Source: Cytidiella melzeri (taxonomy: Eukaryota; Basidiomycota; Agaricomycetes; Polyporales; Irpicaceae). Taken from it: a DNA stretch of 64,000 nucleotides. The stretch is from positions 1 to 64,000 of the forward strand of contig JABYQR010000104.1 of the NCBI GenBank assembly GCA_022592445.1, read 5' to 3'. A program made the position numbers and the translations under genes. Under the pieces are notes generated by a model. The model made no database searches. It was given only the letters and a program-made list of their open reading frames with translations, and had not been told where the DNA came from. Shown here piece after piece: positions 10,762 to 20,359 of the stretch; positions within the stretch are counted from its first letter, which is position 1; every line of letters starts with the position of its first letter.

Positions 10762-11485
10762 AGGTTACACTCACTAGATAGTTGTTGGACTTAGTGAGTA
10801 CTGGGAAGTACGAAGTAGTCCTTGATCAACAGAGTGGATAAGACTGAGGGGATATTGTCACAGGTTTTCAATGTTTCTACAAGACTTGCCTTAACAGGCA
10901 ACAGTATTTATGGGATTTAAATCCTTAATCTGGCACTTATTCCAGTGCTTATTCCAGTTTTCATCAATTGATGCGCCCTCTGCCATTGATGCGCTGATGT
11001 GCTCCTTTCCTTATCTGTGTATCACATGATAGAACTCTTTGTAACCTTGTGGGACATGCTGTAACTATGATGTAATAGTGTAGAACATTCCAGTAGATGA
11101 TGTCATAGTGCTTAGATTCTTCTGGAAAAGTCTTGCCTTGTCTTAGAACAAGCTAGAACAAGTCTAGCCTTGGAACTGGGTCATGGGGACAATTGCTATT
11201 GGTTGATTATTGAAGTGGCACCACTAGAGCATAGGGCATGCTTAGTAAAGTAGATTACTTTGCTTACTCATGTAGGTTCAGGGGTCTTAGGGTAGTACCA
11301 GGGGTCCTCCCCTTCATGTATATATACAGGCACTCCTGAGGGCATATCCCCCCTCAGTCTTATCCACTCTGTTGATCAAGGGCTACCTTGTACTCTTCAG
11401 TACTCACTCTCACCAACACTTTACTCTCTATCTCACTCAATCTCCCCAAGTTTAACAACTTACCTGGTAAGTGTAACCTTTACTG
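10762..11485. repeat. Fold-back repeat: inverted arms around about 500 bp
   Basis: The arm at about 10762-10855 is the reverse complement of about 11352-11485. The best-matching core covers CTTATCCACTCTGTTGATCA and its flanks, and the right arm holds about 35 extra bases. The right arm lies just downstream of a TATATATA box (near 11320), which looks like the promoter-proximal part of an LTR. The spacer opens TGTCACAGG at 10856. A solo LTR with a second inverted partial copy is one reading, a fold-back element another. I found no clear target-site duplication, and there is no coding sequence inside. Confidence 0.55.
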
Positions 11486-11576
11486 TTACGACACCCGCAA
11501 ATTTGCTTCTGCCTCTGCATTTTTCTTGACTAGTATGGCCTTTTGTTCATGAGGTCTTGTTGTATTGGATGCTTGG

Positions 11577-11705
11577 TGAAACACTAACAACCACCCTGGA
11601 CACAAAGGGGCCAGGAACCAGCATACCAGACCTCTGAGAGGCAATCACGTGAATGAGTTGTGTGGGGCTGTGTGTAAAAATGTGCAAGTGGGTTGAAGAG
11701 TCCTA
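11577..11705 (+). repeat. Left terminal inverted repeat
   Basis: Pairs with about 14945-15078. Shared tracts include CCAGGAACCAGC, GAGGCAATCACGTGA and GTGCAAG followed by AGAGTCCT. Confidence 0.7.
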
Positions 11706-11975
11706 AGCCTTGCTAAAGGTAGCAAAGAAGATATTGTGAGTAGCGACGAGTGTAGCCAGTAGGCCTATTAAAAGTTAGCGCGTGTAAAAGAGCTTTGCGA
11801 AGCGCGAGCCAGCTGATAAGAGACACAAAATGAGAACGCAGGCGCAAGGTGAGAAAGGAATGCAATAAACACTGACGCTACAAAGATAAAGCTCAAAGAA
11901 ACGCGACACAGTAACTCAGTAAAGAACACAATATTTAATGCAACAAAACAAGACTCCTCTTTCTCCTTGTGACGC

Positions 11976-12780
11976 CTACTGATCAGGAACAGGAATCCTA
12001 CCTGTGACGTACTCAGACTCTCTGTGTTGGCAGATCACTGCAAATGTGCCGGGGTGTGTGGCGCAAGAACGGACCACAAGATGCGCAACGTGTGGCAGTA
12101 GGATCTCAATGACGTTGATCTCGCACTCGGAATTGTATAGACGGTTGTATGAGCAGGTACTCAGGTTGCAGTTGAGATGGGTCCGATGGCGTATACGCAA
12201 GGCTCGCAGTTCTCGCAAGGTTGTGGTAGCAGTGCTGGGCCAGGGAGGTTTTGGAGGAGGAAGTTGTTGGGATCCTTGTATAACTCAAAAGGGAGCGGTA
12301 TTAACCTGATTTGCTCGTGAGAACGAGTGATGGTGTTGCACAGAGGGTCCTCATAGTCTATCTCCGAGTCTTGGTAGGACTCGAGCTTGGACTTGTTGTC
12401 TTGTTGAGGCTTGAAAGTGGGAGAACTAGAAGAGACAGTGATGGGCAAGTTGGGGAAGTCATGAAAGGTATGTGGCGGGTTTGCAAGGAGGTCAGCTGCT
12501 CTTTCAGGGCAATGTGTGGGTTCTTGCAGGCCACAATAGTGGCAGGGGTTGCTAACGGCAGGTTCAGACACCGAGCTCGATGCTGGCATAAACAAGGCAG
12601 TGTTTGTAGAGTTGATAAGATGGTCGAGAGATACAAGAACGCAAAACGAGAACACAGTGAGGACGCAGTGACACAAGTCTTGAGCGCAAGCTAGCTAACA
12701 CAAGTGAGAAGAGTGGGGGTTTTTGGGATGGTAACTTGGGGGGTCATATTCTGAGCTGCTCGTAGTATAAAGTTCATCAT
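11976..12780 (-). repeat. Internal repeat copy A (minus), holding a 171-residue ORF at 12161-12676
   Basis: Read on the minus strand, this segment starts with a TATA-like promoter stretch (near 12770), runs through an open frame with a Cys/His cluster (CHYCGLQEPTHC) and the motif LLPQPCENCEP, and continues past its stop into VAHLVVRSCATHP in another frame. A diverged copy lies inverted at 13555-13900. I do not recognise the protein. The shared promoter-like start suggests a gene captured by or belonging to the surrounding element, now decayed. Confidence 0.45.
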
Positions 12781-13554
12781 TTAAATATCTAATGCCTGAA
12801 ATAAAACGACTGGAACATTTTCTATACCATCACTTGGGGCAATGCGAGACCACACAAGAGAACTGGGATAGACACGTCGCAAAAAGGTTCCCTCTGGCCA
12901 AGGACGGCTGAAACGGAGTGCAGTGCATTTTTAGCTTGTCAGAGATACATGTATCCAATACAGCAAGACCTTGTGTGCAACAAGCCGTGCCCTTCAAGAG
13001 TAACGGAAACATGGACACAAATTTGAGGGTACTCGCAAGCTGAAGCGCTGGACTCAAAGATCTGGAGTGGGAGGGCGGCCAATGTGGCTTGATAGGGAAA
13101 TGGTGCTTTTGATCGGACTTGTTTGGTTTTAACTCTGTCGGTTTGATTGGAACACGGTTGTCCAGCCCTTGGGAACAGACGGCTGCTGCTCATCAGGTGC
13201 TCGCCTCGTGTGGGACCCAAGTGCAGAGCAGGCTCGAGAAGCTGACCATTTTTGTGGCTTGCGAGGGCACCTTTGTCACTCGCGCCCGTGCTTGTATGGC
13301 CTCTTGCCCTTGTGACGCCTTGAGGTCCCTTCGGTGAGTTCTGGAACCATTTTGTGCTTCTTTACATGTGTGGCAAAATCTGGGCTTATCATCGGATCTT
13401 GGGCAGACTACATATATGTTGCAACCTGTTTTGCCCATCCTTGACAGCCAGAAATTGGCAAGATGTCCAGAGCTGCCTTCTCGTGTGGTCTCACATTACC
13501 TCACTTGATGGCATAGTAAAAGTTTGCTTGTTCTGTCTCAGTTAGCTACATATG

Positions 13555-13900
13555 TAAAGTACAAACTGTGTACTTTGAGTAGCTCAGAATATGACACCCC
13601 AAGTTACCATCTCAAAACTTCCCTTGTTTGTATTAGCTTGCTCACATTTGTTTAGTTGTGTTTCATCTACAAAACATCCCTGGCCTGCTCTCTTGCCTCA
13701 GCCTTGCAATAATTGCAAGCCCAGTGTCTACACTATTGACCCTTACCTTGGTGCAACTTCAGCATTGGCTCCTACAATTGCCCATACAACCCCAAGTGCC
13801 AAATCAATGTTCTCGAGGTTCTTTTACCATGTTGCACATCTTGTGGTTTGCTCTTGTGCAACCCACTTGACACGGAGACAGGGCTCGACGTGACAAACAG
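13555..13900 (+). repeat. Internal repeat copy B (plus), shortened relative of copy A
   Basis: Matches the reverse complement of parts of 11976-12780: the promoter-like CAGAATATGAC tract, LLPQPCNNCKP and VAHLVVCSCATH. The Cys/His cluster of copy A is missing, consistent with an internal deletion. Identity looks like about two thirds over the shared parts. Confidence 0.5.
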
Positions 13901-14944
13901 GGACACGATGTGGATGACAACGAGGAGGTGGTGGCAGGTGTGGAGCACAATGTGTTCACCAGCTATCAAACTCATTCAGAAAGCTAGCCCAGTAAAGACC
14001 AAGTCAGTATTTGTACTACCAGCTATATAGTACAAGAGGGGTGGCTTACCTAGCCCAGTAAAAACCAAGAGGTCGAGATGGGGGGCTAGGAGCGTACATG
14101 TAGCAGTATATATAGACTTCAGGGACCTGCGCACAGACCATGTTGAGGGCAGGCTTTGCAAGAAGCCGTGTGAACAAAGAACAAAAGAACTACCTAAAGG
14201 AGAACAATAGCTATTGTCTAGACCTTGCCAAGAACTCTACTTGTGAGAGAATCTACTAAAAGGAGACCAACTATTGTATTCCATTCCCACACCTGTGAGA
14301 ACATCCTTCCATAAAATGAACAATAAGGAAAGAACAAAAGGAGTCCATGTGGACGTCATTTATGACATCAAACCCTAGCTATGGGCTGAGCCATGTGGTT
14401 GTAGCCATGTGGTCTTACTTAAGCTGAGTCACATGCCAGTGTGACATAGCAGCAAGTAATGTGACCATGTAGAGCACCTAAGCCACATGATACGGGCACT
14501 TAATAGACGTGCAGGGGGTTGTGCAGAGAAGGTTGCAACTGGGTTGCAACCGGCTTTCAACCAGGTTTCAAAGGTAAAAACAAGAGGTAAAATGCAAAAA
14601 AATAAGGGCTAGTTGGGCCATCCATGACAATAGGTATCTCTAGCTGTGCTATCCAACAGTCTGTGTGGGAGTAGAAAATCTTGTCTCATGGCGTTAAAAC
14701 CTGCATTACTTACTGAGTTACTGTGTTGTGTTTCATTCTTCACTGTGCCATGTTTCTCTCAAGTATTACTTTCTTAGTGCCCGTGTTACTTGCATCTTGT
14801 GCACTGCCCCGTATTTGCATTCATATCTCTCCCCTCTTAGAACCCACTATCATTTGTTGCATCTCTTGTGTCATTGTTACCAAAAAGACTTCTTGGCCAC
14901 TCTTGTTGTGTACTCGTGACTACTCGCGCTCTTTCAAGGAGAGC
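13901..14944. other. Right interior of the TIR element, no gene seen
   Basis: AT-richer than the genic part of the window. Two direct copies of TAGCCCAGTAAA lie at about 13983 and 14054. I see no credible reading frame. Confidence 0.5.
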
Positions 14945-15078
14945 TGAGGACTCTCTTGACCAACTTGCACAACTTATACACCTTCCACTTTTATACTTGC
15001 TCACGTGATTGCCTCATCCAAGGTCTGTTGTGCTGGTTCCTGGCCCCTATTGCGTCCAGGGTGATTGTTAATGTTTCA
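14945..15078 (-). repeat. Right terminal inverted repeat
   Basis: Reverse complement of the left end with scattered mismatches and a few small indels. Ends GTTTCA at 15078. Confidence 0.7.
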
Positions 15079-16104
15079 ACAGAAAAATAGTGTACAAAGC
15101 TCTGGAGAGTGATTGTAGTGAGAGTGTCCATGAATCCAAGGTATTGTGGACTTGCACAAGCCAGATGCTACAGAAGAGTTAGCACAATGTTGCACAGAAT
15201 GACCAGAAAGTGAATGTACCTGGCATCAATGCCTAGCTTGTAGATCCTGTCAGGTTGAGCAAGGAGGCCTTCAGCTACTGCAATGTTGGATAGCAATTTT
15301 TGTTGGTGTGCCGCCGGGCTGATGAGCTGCCCATGATGCACCAACACACAGGTCAGTCAGGAGGTTGCAACATCTGGAACAGCACTGTACCTTCTCAATT
15401 GACTTCCATCTTGTTGCTAAGTGTTGTTTTACTTGCCTGTAGACAATGTTGATGGCTGAGTAGGCAGCAAGAGTTCTCAAGAGAGAAGGTGAGAAGGAAA
15501 TAGTAGGTGGGAACACCATTGAGCCAGCCATAGTGGAAGGGACTGTGATAGGGAGTTGTAAATCTGTTGTGGCTGAGTGTGGTGGGGAGGCCTGTCAAAA
15601 ACAACCCCCCTTGCAGACTTGGGTCAACCATATGATTTACAGTTGTGACATGGGAAACAGACAACCCCTCTGAGTACTTTGGCAGAGCTCGGCAGCACAT
15701 GTCACACCTGCTGTTTTTAGTCTTCCTTCTCACTCTATCACTCATGTTTGCCTGTGTAGCAAGCCTCTGCCCTCTACTGTAATTTTGGTGGCCATCTCTG
15801 GCGTCAGACATGGTTTGGCAGTGTGCTAACAATACTTGCGTGGCTACTACAGTAGAACCTGCTCCTCTCTGCCTTTGTTGCTGGGGTCCTGCTGGCCCCT
15901 GTTCCTTAGCCATGACCTCCTCATTCTCTGTGCGCTTGTACATGTTCAGGTGAGTCTTTGGCCCCTGCCAATGACTGTCAATCTCATATATCAAATGTTC
16001 ACTTCTAGGTCATCAATAGTAGACAAATTGCAGAGGATAGCAGTACAAGAGTGAGATTCAATGAAAATACAAGTATTGCAGTCGCATCAAGTACTGAACC
16101 CTGA
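15079..16104. other. Gene-poor stretch with one unassigned minus-strand ORF (15395-15994)
   Basis: The only long frame encodes 199 residues on the minus strand with no motif I recognise and an unusual mid-protein CDMCC cluster. It lacks a clear promoter or intron pattern. It may be chance or a decayed mobile-element gene, so I do not call it as a gene. Confidence 0.4.
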
Positions 16105-16427
16105 TCATTGAGTACCTCTGGCAAAACTTGCAAGCTTCATTCTGAGCTGAGCTCGGAAAGAAGGTCTCTCTTGAAGTGGTAGATCATGCCATGTTCTTTG
16201 AATTGCAGCTATATCAGCTGTACATTTGGTGAGATAAATTTGGTAAAAGACACATGGACCAGAAACTCACCTGGTGTGAGAAACCGTCTCTCCAGGTTGT
16301 GGGGACTGTCAGAGGAAGGTGGATAGCGGGATTCAATCCTGCCATATGGGGCAGCAGACACAGTGATTGTATGGAATGTGCTGGTGACAATGCTGGCAAA
16401 CAGAACAAGAGAGATTGAGAACTGCAT
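16105..16427 (-). CDS. Small secreted peptide precursor (89 residues) with Kex2-like site
   Basis: Two coding exons, 16271-16427 and 16105-16217, are joined across a 53-bp GTGAGT...ACAG intron, giving 89 residues. The first about 25 residues form a hydrophobic signal peptide (SLVLFASIVT core) ending near VSAAP. A short Ser/Pro-rich spacer ends in LERR, a typical Kex2 cleavage motif. The remaining about 41 residues are Cys-free, basic and probably helical. A TATATAA box near 16642 and a canonical 75-bp 5'-UTR intron (16481-16555) support a real transcription unit. Processing in the secretory pathway and release of the carboxy-terminal peptide is an inference; the function is unknown. Confidence 0.6.
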
Positions 16428-16480
16428 GGCAGTATAGGAAGTGAAAGAGTAGTTTGATGAAAAGACAGGAAGACAGTTGG

Positions 16481-16650
16481 CTGCAAGAACCAATTGAGTA
16501 CAGTGAATCAAGGCAAGTGCAACACAGAGAACAATATGGAGGACAATGTACTTACCGACCAGCGCTGAAGCAATGAAAGGACCTGGAGCAACAGCAGTAT
16601 GATGTGACTGCTGAGGGACAAGGATGATGGGCAAGGAGCTTTATATATCT
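16481..16650 (-). promoter_or_regulatory. Promoter and 5'-UTR intron of the secreted peptide gene
   Basis: On the minus strand a TATATAA box lies at about 16641-16648. It is followed by an untranslated leader interrupted by an intron from GTAAGT (16555) to TTGCAG (16481), about 50 bases before the ATG. Confidence 0.45.
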
Positions 16651-16979
16651 TGTGCCAGCTCATGTGGCGAACTGATGTGACACAACAAACACAGTGCATG
16701 CACAGCAAAGGCATGTATATGCTTTGGCAATCAGTATAGGGGGTGTAAATGTTTTACCTTAGCTCCTTTGTACCAGTAATTTTGATGGTCAGAAGTAGGC
16801 TCCAGCTGTTTCATGTTTGAGAACATCGCCTTTTGCTTATCTCGGTTGATCCGCGAGACAGCTTGCAACTGAACTCGCTGGCAAGTTTAGAGGCTGTGTC
16901 GTTGATTGAACCATCTCTCAGAATGTTGGAAGGCACTTGCCACTACACAGGTAGGAGTCTTTTCGGTCGGTAAAAATGT

Positions 16980-17640
16980 TGCAGACACCGTTCTGGCGCT
17001 CGAGAAGGTCTGTTGTGTCCTCGATCGAAAGGGGAGGCTAATCATTGTGAGGGCCATCGGGAATATAGCTTCAAGTTGCTGAAGCTAACAACACACGTAG
17101 AAAACCAGAGGAGCTTGCAGGTGCTCGGATCGGCTGAACCTGTGAAGCACCTCGAGGCCAAGTAAGGCCCCATCCACATCATTGTCGGTCAAGCGGTTCA
17201 CACCGATCCCGGTCGGATCCACAGGGACTGCAATCCATCATTCGATTGGTGGCACGAATGATGAATCTTGTACGTGTTTCCGACCTTAAGCATGTCACAG
17301 AGACACACAATCCAGCTCCGCGAGGCAATTGATACGTTTTGCTGTACACATAGTTTCAAAACGTTCGGGCGAGGTGTAATGGTTACAGGACTCACCTAGT
17401 CGCTCCTTTATACATGGTTTCGAATTTGTTTAGCACGCGTCATCCTGTACGCGCCCAATTGCAAGAGGACATCCGTCCACTTTTTTGTCGTCCTCTGGTT
17501 GATTGAGGTACAGCGAACAGATCTCTGAGTTTATCAGAATTGATGGATAGCACGGCCGTACAGTGTACGCAAAACAGGCGTTTTGGGGCAAACATGACTA
17601 CGTTCCCGTCGTTGAAGTATATTCTAGGTAACGCCGCCAT
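16980..17640 (-). pseudogene. Decayed BTB/POZ gene, tandem paralogue of the next gene
   Basis: Minus-strand fragments match the BTB gene at 18294-19392: YFNDGNVVMFAPKRLFCVH corresponds to YFDDGNLVILAENCLFRVH, and MLKVGNTYKIHH to MLKVGNKYNIHH. Frames between these blocks are broken, and the carboxy-terminal half is only traceable in pieces (for example a GTGTCCTCGATCGAAAGG tract). Upstream sequence is also related, so the whole unit was duplicated in tandem. Confidence 0.65.
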
Positions 17641-18293
17641 AAAAGACAGTCCTCAGGGTGAACTTCAAGCGTGGGGCGTAGAAACTGGCCATATAAAGGT
17701 TTATCGTTCTCCGCTGTGCTCTCGTATGGCCCCTTCTCGAGCTTATGATCGCATTGACAATGATGTGCGAGAACACTCCGTGTTGAGTCGAAGACAGGGG
17801 TGCGGCGCCAACGCGTTGAGAACTCTATGTTTCAGGAATCAGTGCTTCCCGCTGGCCCAGCGGACACGCACCCGTCCGAGAGTAGCCTCGTGGCGACAGT
17901 AGGGAGCTCAGTTAGCCGACGACGACGCGTCCCTACAACAAGAGTTGTTAGTAATCCTGTGCAAATCGTGTCTCCGCCTTCGAGTCCGTTCGAGTGATCG
18001 CTGAGCGCTGATTACCGTGACTTGAACGGTTTCTGTGACGGCTATGCGATACCTTCGTACCAGAAGCTGATCCACTCGCGTGACTACAGCGTAATTCCAT
18101 TGAAGCCAAGTAGCAGTATGTACAGTCGAGCACCTCATAATGCGTAGCTTCTGCGACACTGTGCTGCCTCTACGGAGAAACTAGACCATATCATGGGCAC
18201 AATTTAGCAACGTGAATTGGATAGCTATAGAGACAATGACCTCACAATTTTGTCAGCGTAACATTTCGGCGAGGAATAGTGCAAGCCCCGATT
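17641..18293. other. Spacer between the BTB pseudogene and BTB gene
   Basis: Contains the diverged upstream region of the pseudogene. I see no open gene. Confidence 0.5.
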
Positions 18294-19392
18294 TCAAGGT
18301 TGCGGCTGCTTAGGTACCCAGGAGGGCACGCTGAAGACTTTCCCGAGCTCGTTCCAAGTGTCGAGACGACGCCTGTGGACCTCGTCCTTGATCTCGTCCA
18401 TGCATGGTTGACACAACAGCTTCTAGCTCTCCTGCCCTCGGTACCATACGCCAATATCTTCGAGTGCGCACGCCAGACTGGTGAGATCATATATTAGACG
18501 CAAGTTGGTTCAGCACATTGTGGCACTTGTGCGTGTCTTTGCAGTTGTTGCGGCCAGAAACCTTGTGGTCAGTGAAGACGTTGTAAACACTGATCTTGCG
18601 TTTGAGTAGGTCGGGGATCGCTACCAAACACTTCTTCGTGTCCTCAATTGAAAGGCGATACAAAGCTTGGTAAAGGCTGTCGTTAGGGACGGCAACCACA
18701 GCCAGTGGAAGCTGGCAATATTCATAGAAAACCAAAGGAAGCACGTGTGCAGCTTGATTGTGCGTGCGTATCATATTGATGACCCTGGCCAGTTCGTTGC
18801 GCAGGTCGTCATAGACAACAACGTTCGCAAACTCTCTGCACTGATACAGCGGGTTCCACTGTCCTAGGGATACGCTGGGGAACATGCACTTCAACCTCCG
18901 AATCGCCTCGTCACGCAAATGGTGGATGTTGTACTTGTTTCCGACCTTGAGCATTAGATGGAGATGAATTGATGTCAATCCTGCGCAGGAATTGACAAAT
19001 TTACTGTAACAGATAATGAAGATGGCGGAATGTGCATTAGTGGTTAAATGAACTTACCTGGTCGCACCTTTGTACACTGTGTCAAACATCAATTCCATCA
19101 GGGACACACTGTCCTCTATGCGCAGAAGAGGGCACCCGTCCATTTTTTCGTCTTCCTCAGGTTGAAGTACAGCGAGCAGATCCCTGAAGACATCGGAGTG
19201 GAGGGATAGCACGGTACGGTGAACGCGGAAAAGGCAATTTTCGGCAAGAATGACTAAGTTCCCGTCGTCGAAGTAGTAGTCTGGGTGGCGCTCCCATGAG
19301 GAGCGGTCCTCCTGATGCGGTTCATCGTTCTCCGATGTGCTCTCGTGTGTCTTTACGCGTTTCCTCGTCCGTCTTATGTTCGCACTGGCCAT
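18294..19392 (-). CDS. BTB/POZ domain protein
   Basis: Exon 1 (19058-19392) gives a basic amino terminus and the start of a BTB fold (YFDDGNLVILAENCLFRVHR, then LLAVLQPEEDE). A 54-bp intron (19004-19057) joins in frame to exon 2, which has LKVGNKYNIHHLRDEAIRRL and a long helical region. A final segment ending at 18294 (LCQPCMDEIKDEVHRRRLDT, stop TGA) matches the usual Cys-pair end of this family but lies in another frame after a stop at 18487, so a further intron of about 70-80 bp near 18420-18500 is likely; its donor is unclear. These proteins are presumed substrate adaptors or transcription-related factors. Neighbour 16980-17640 is its decayed duplicate. Confidence 0.7.
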
Positions 19393-20359
19393 AATGTATG
19401 TGCGATGCGGGAAGAGTCTGTGTTGACTTCTAGTCCAAGAACGCTAGTCCGAGGACGCGTCGAGGCCGAGTTGAACTACTTATTGAGTACGAACCCCAGG
19501 TAGCAGTGCTTTGAGCTGACCCAATGTACACTCACCCGTCGAGAGTAGTCCGGTGATGGTGGTAGGAACTTGAGTTGGTCGACGTCGACGCGTCTCTACA
19601 AAAACGCCGGTGGTCGTGTGAAAGTCGCGTATCTGGCTGTGAGATCTGTGAGTAATATTACCGTGACTTCCAAAGAAAATTGTTACTTGGAATATCATGT
19701 AAGTATGTGGCCGAGTAGCAGTGAGACTACTCGGTTTCCAAAAGAGGCGGGTGGTCAAAATACTCACAGTTTAGTCAAATGTCACAAGCTACCTGGTGGA
19801 GATCCAGTGTTCGTGCCAAAGCATTCCACAGTCCGAGTCAATTTTCAGGCGCCGTCTATACTGAAAGTACGACGTCGGAGCGAGGGCCTTTCTATAACCC
19901 AGGCCTAGGTTGAAGGTTAGGTGAAAGGTCAGCTGTAAAGCTGCGCGTGTAGTCTGTGACTCGACATGGCGATTGGAGCAGCGGCTGGGTGTGGGTGTGC
20001 GCAGCGATGTCGGACTCGGAGCTGATGCAAGGTTATTGGTTATCTGGCAGTCGTATCAAGCGCTCACCCCTCGCCTGCGTACACAGTCCGCTTCGTTGTT
20101 TTCTGGCTAGCACAGAGAATTGTAGTCAGTGTGGCTGGTAAGTAGATAGTCGAGCGGAAGCAGGCATGAGTGGAAGCCGCAGGATGGGTGAGACAAACAG
20201 ATGCAAACATAGACCGCATGCTGCCATCTGCAGCCTGCGCCAAAACTTTGACTTTGTCGATAACGCTCATGTCTCCTCCCCACTCGCCGGATCCGTAGTG
20301 ATTACTCTGACTCACCGCATCTTTTTTTCGCTTTCTATCTCTTTATTAATTGTCCAGCT
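19393..20359. other. Intergenic, divergent promoters of the BTB and Ser/Arg-rich genes
   Basis: Nothing coding seen. CT-rich stretches occur just before the ATG at 20360, as is common at fungal start regions. Confidence 0.5.

Larger units (their letters stand above)
11577..15078. mobile_element. TIR DNA transposon-like element, about 3.5 kb, probably non-autonomous
   Basis: About 130 bp at the left end (starting TGAAACACTAACAA) is an inverted match of about 75-80 percent to the right end (ending TTGTTAATGTTTCA). The conserved block includes CACCCTGGAC and GGGGCCAGGAACCAGC. No transposase motif is visible inside, and the interior holds degenerate inverted copies of another repeat. An internal CACTA near the tip hints at a CACTA-type element, and Kyakuja/Dileera/Zisupton-type elements common in basidiomycetes are an alternative. 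I could not find a convincing target-site duplication, so the class is open. Confidence 0.65.

Noticed and set aside
15395..15994. 199-codon minus-strand ORF
   Set aside because: No motif, promoter or splice support; reported only as part of a gene-poor stretch.
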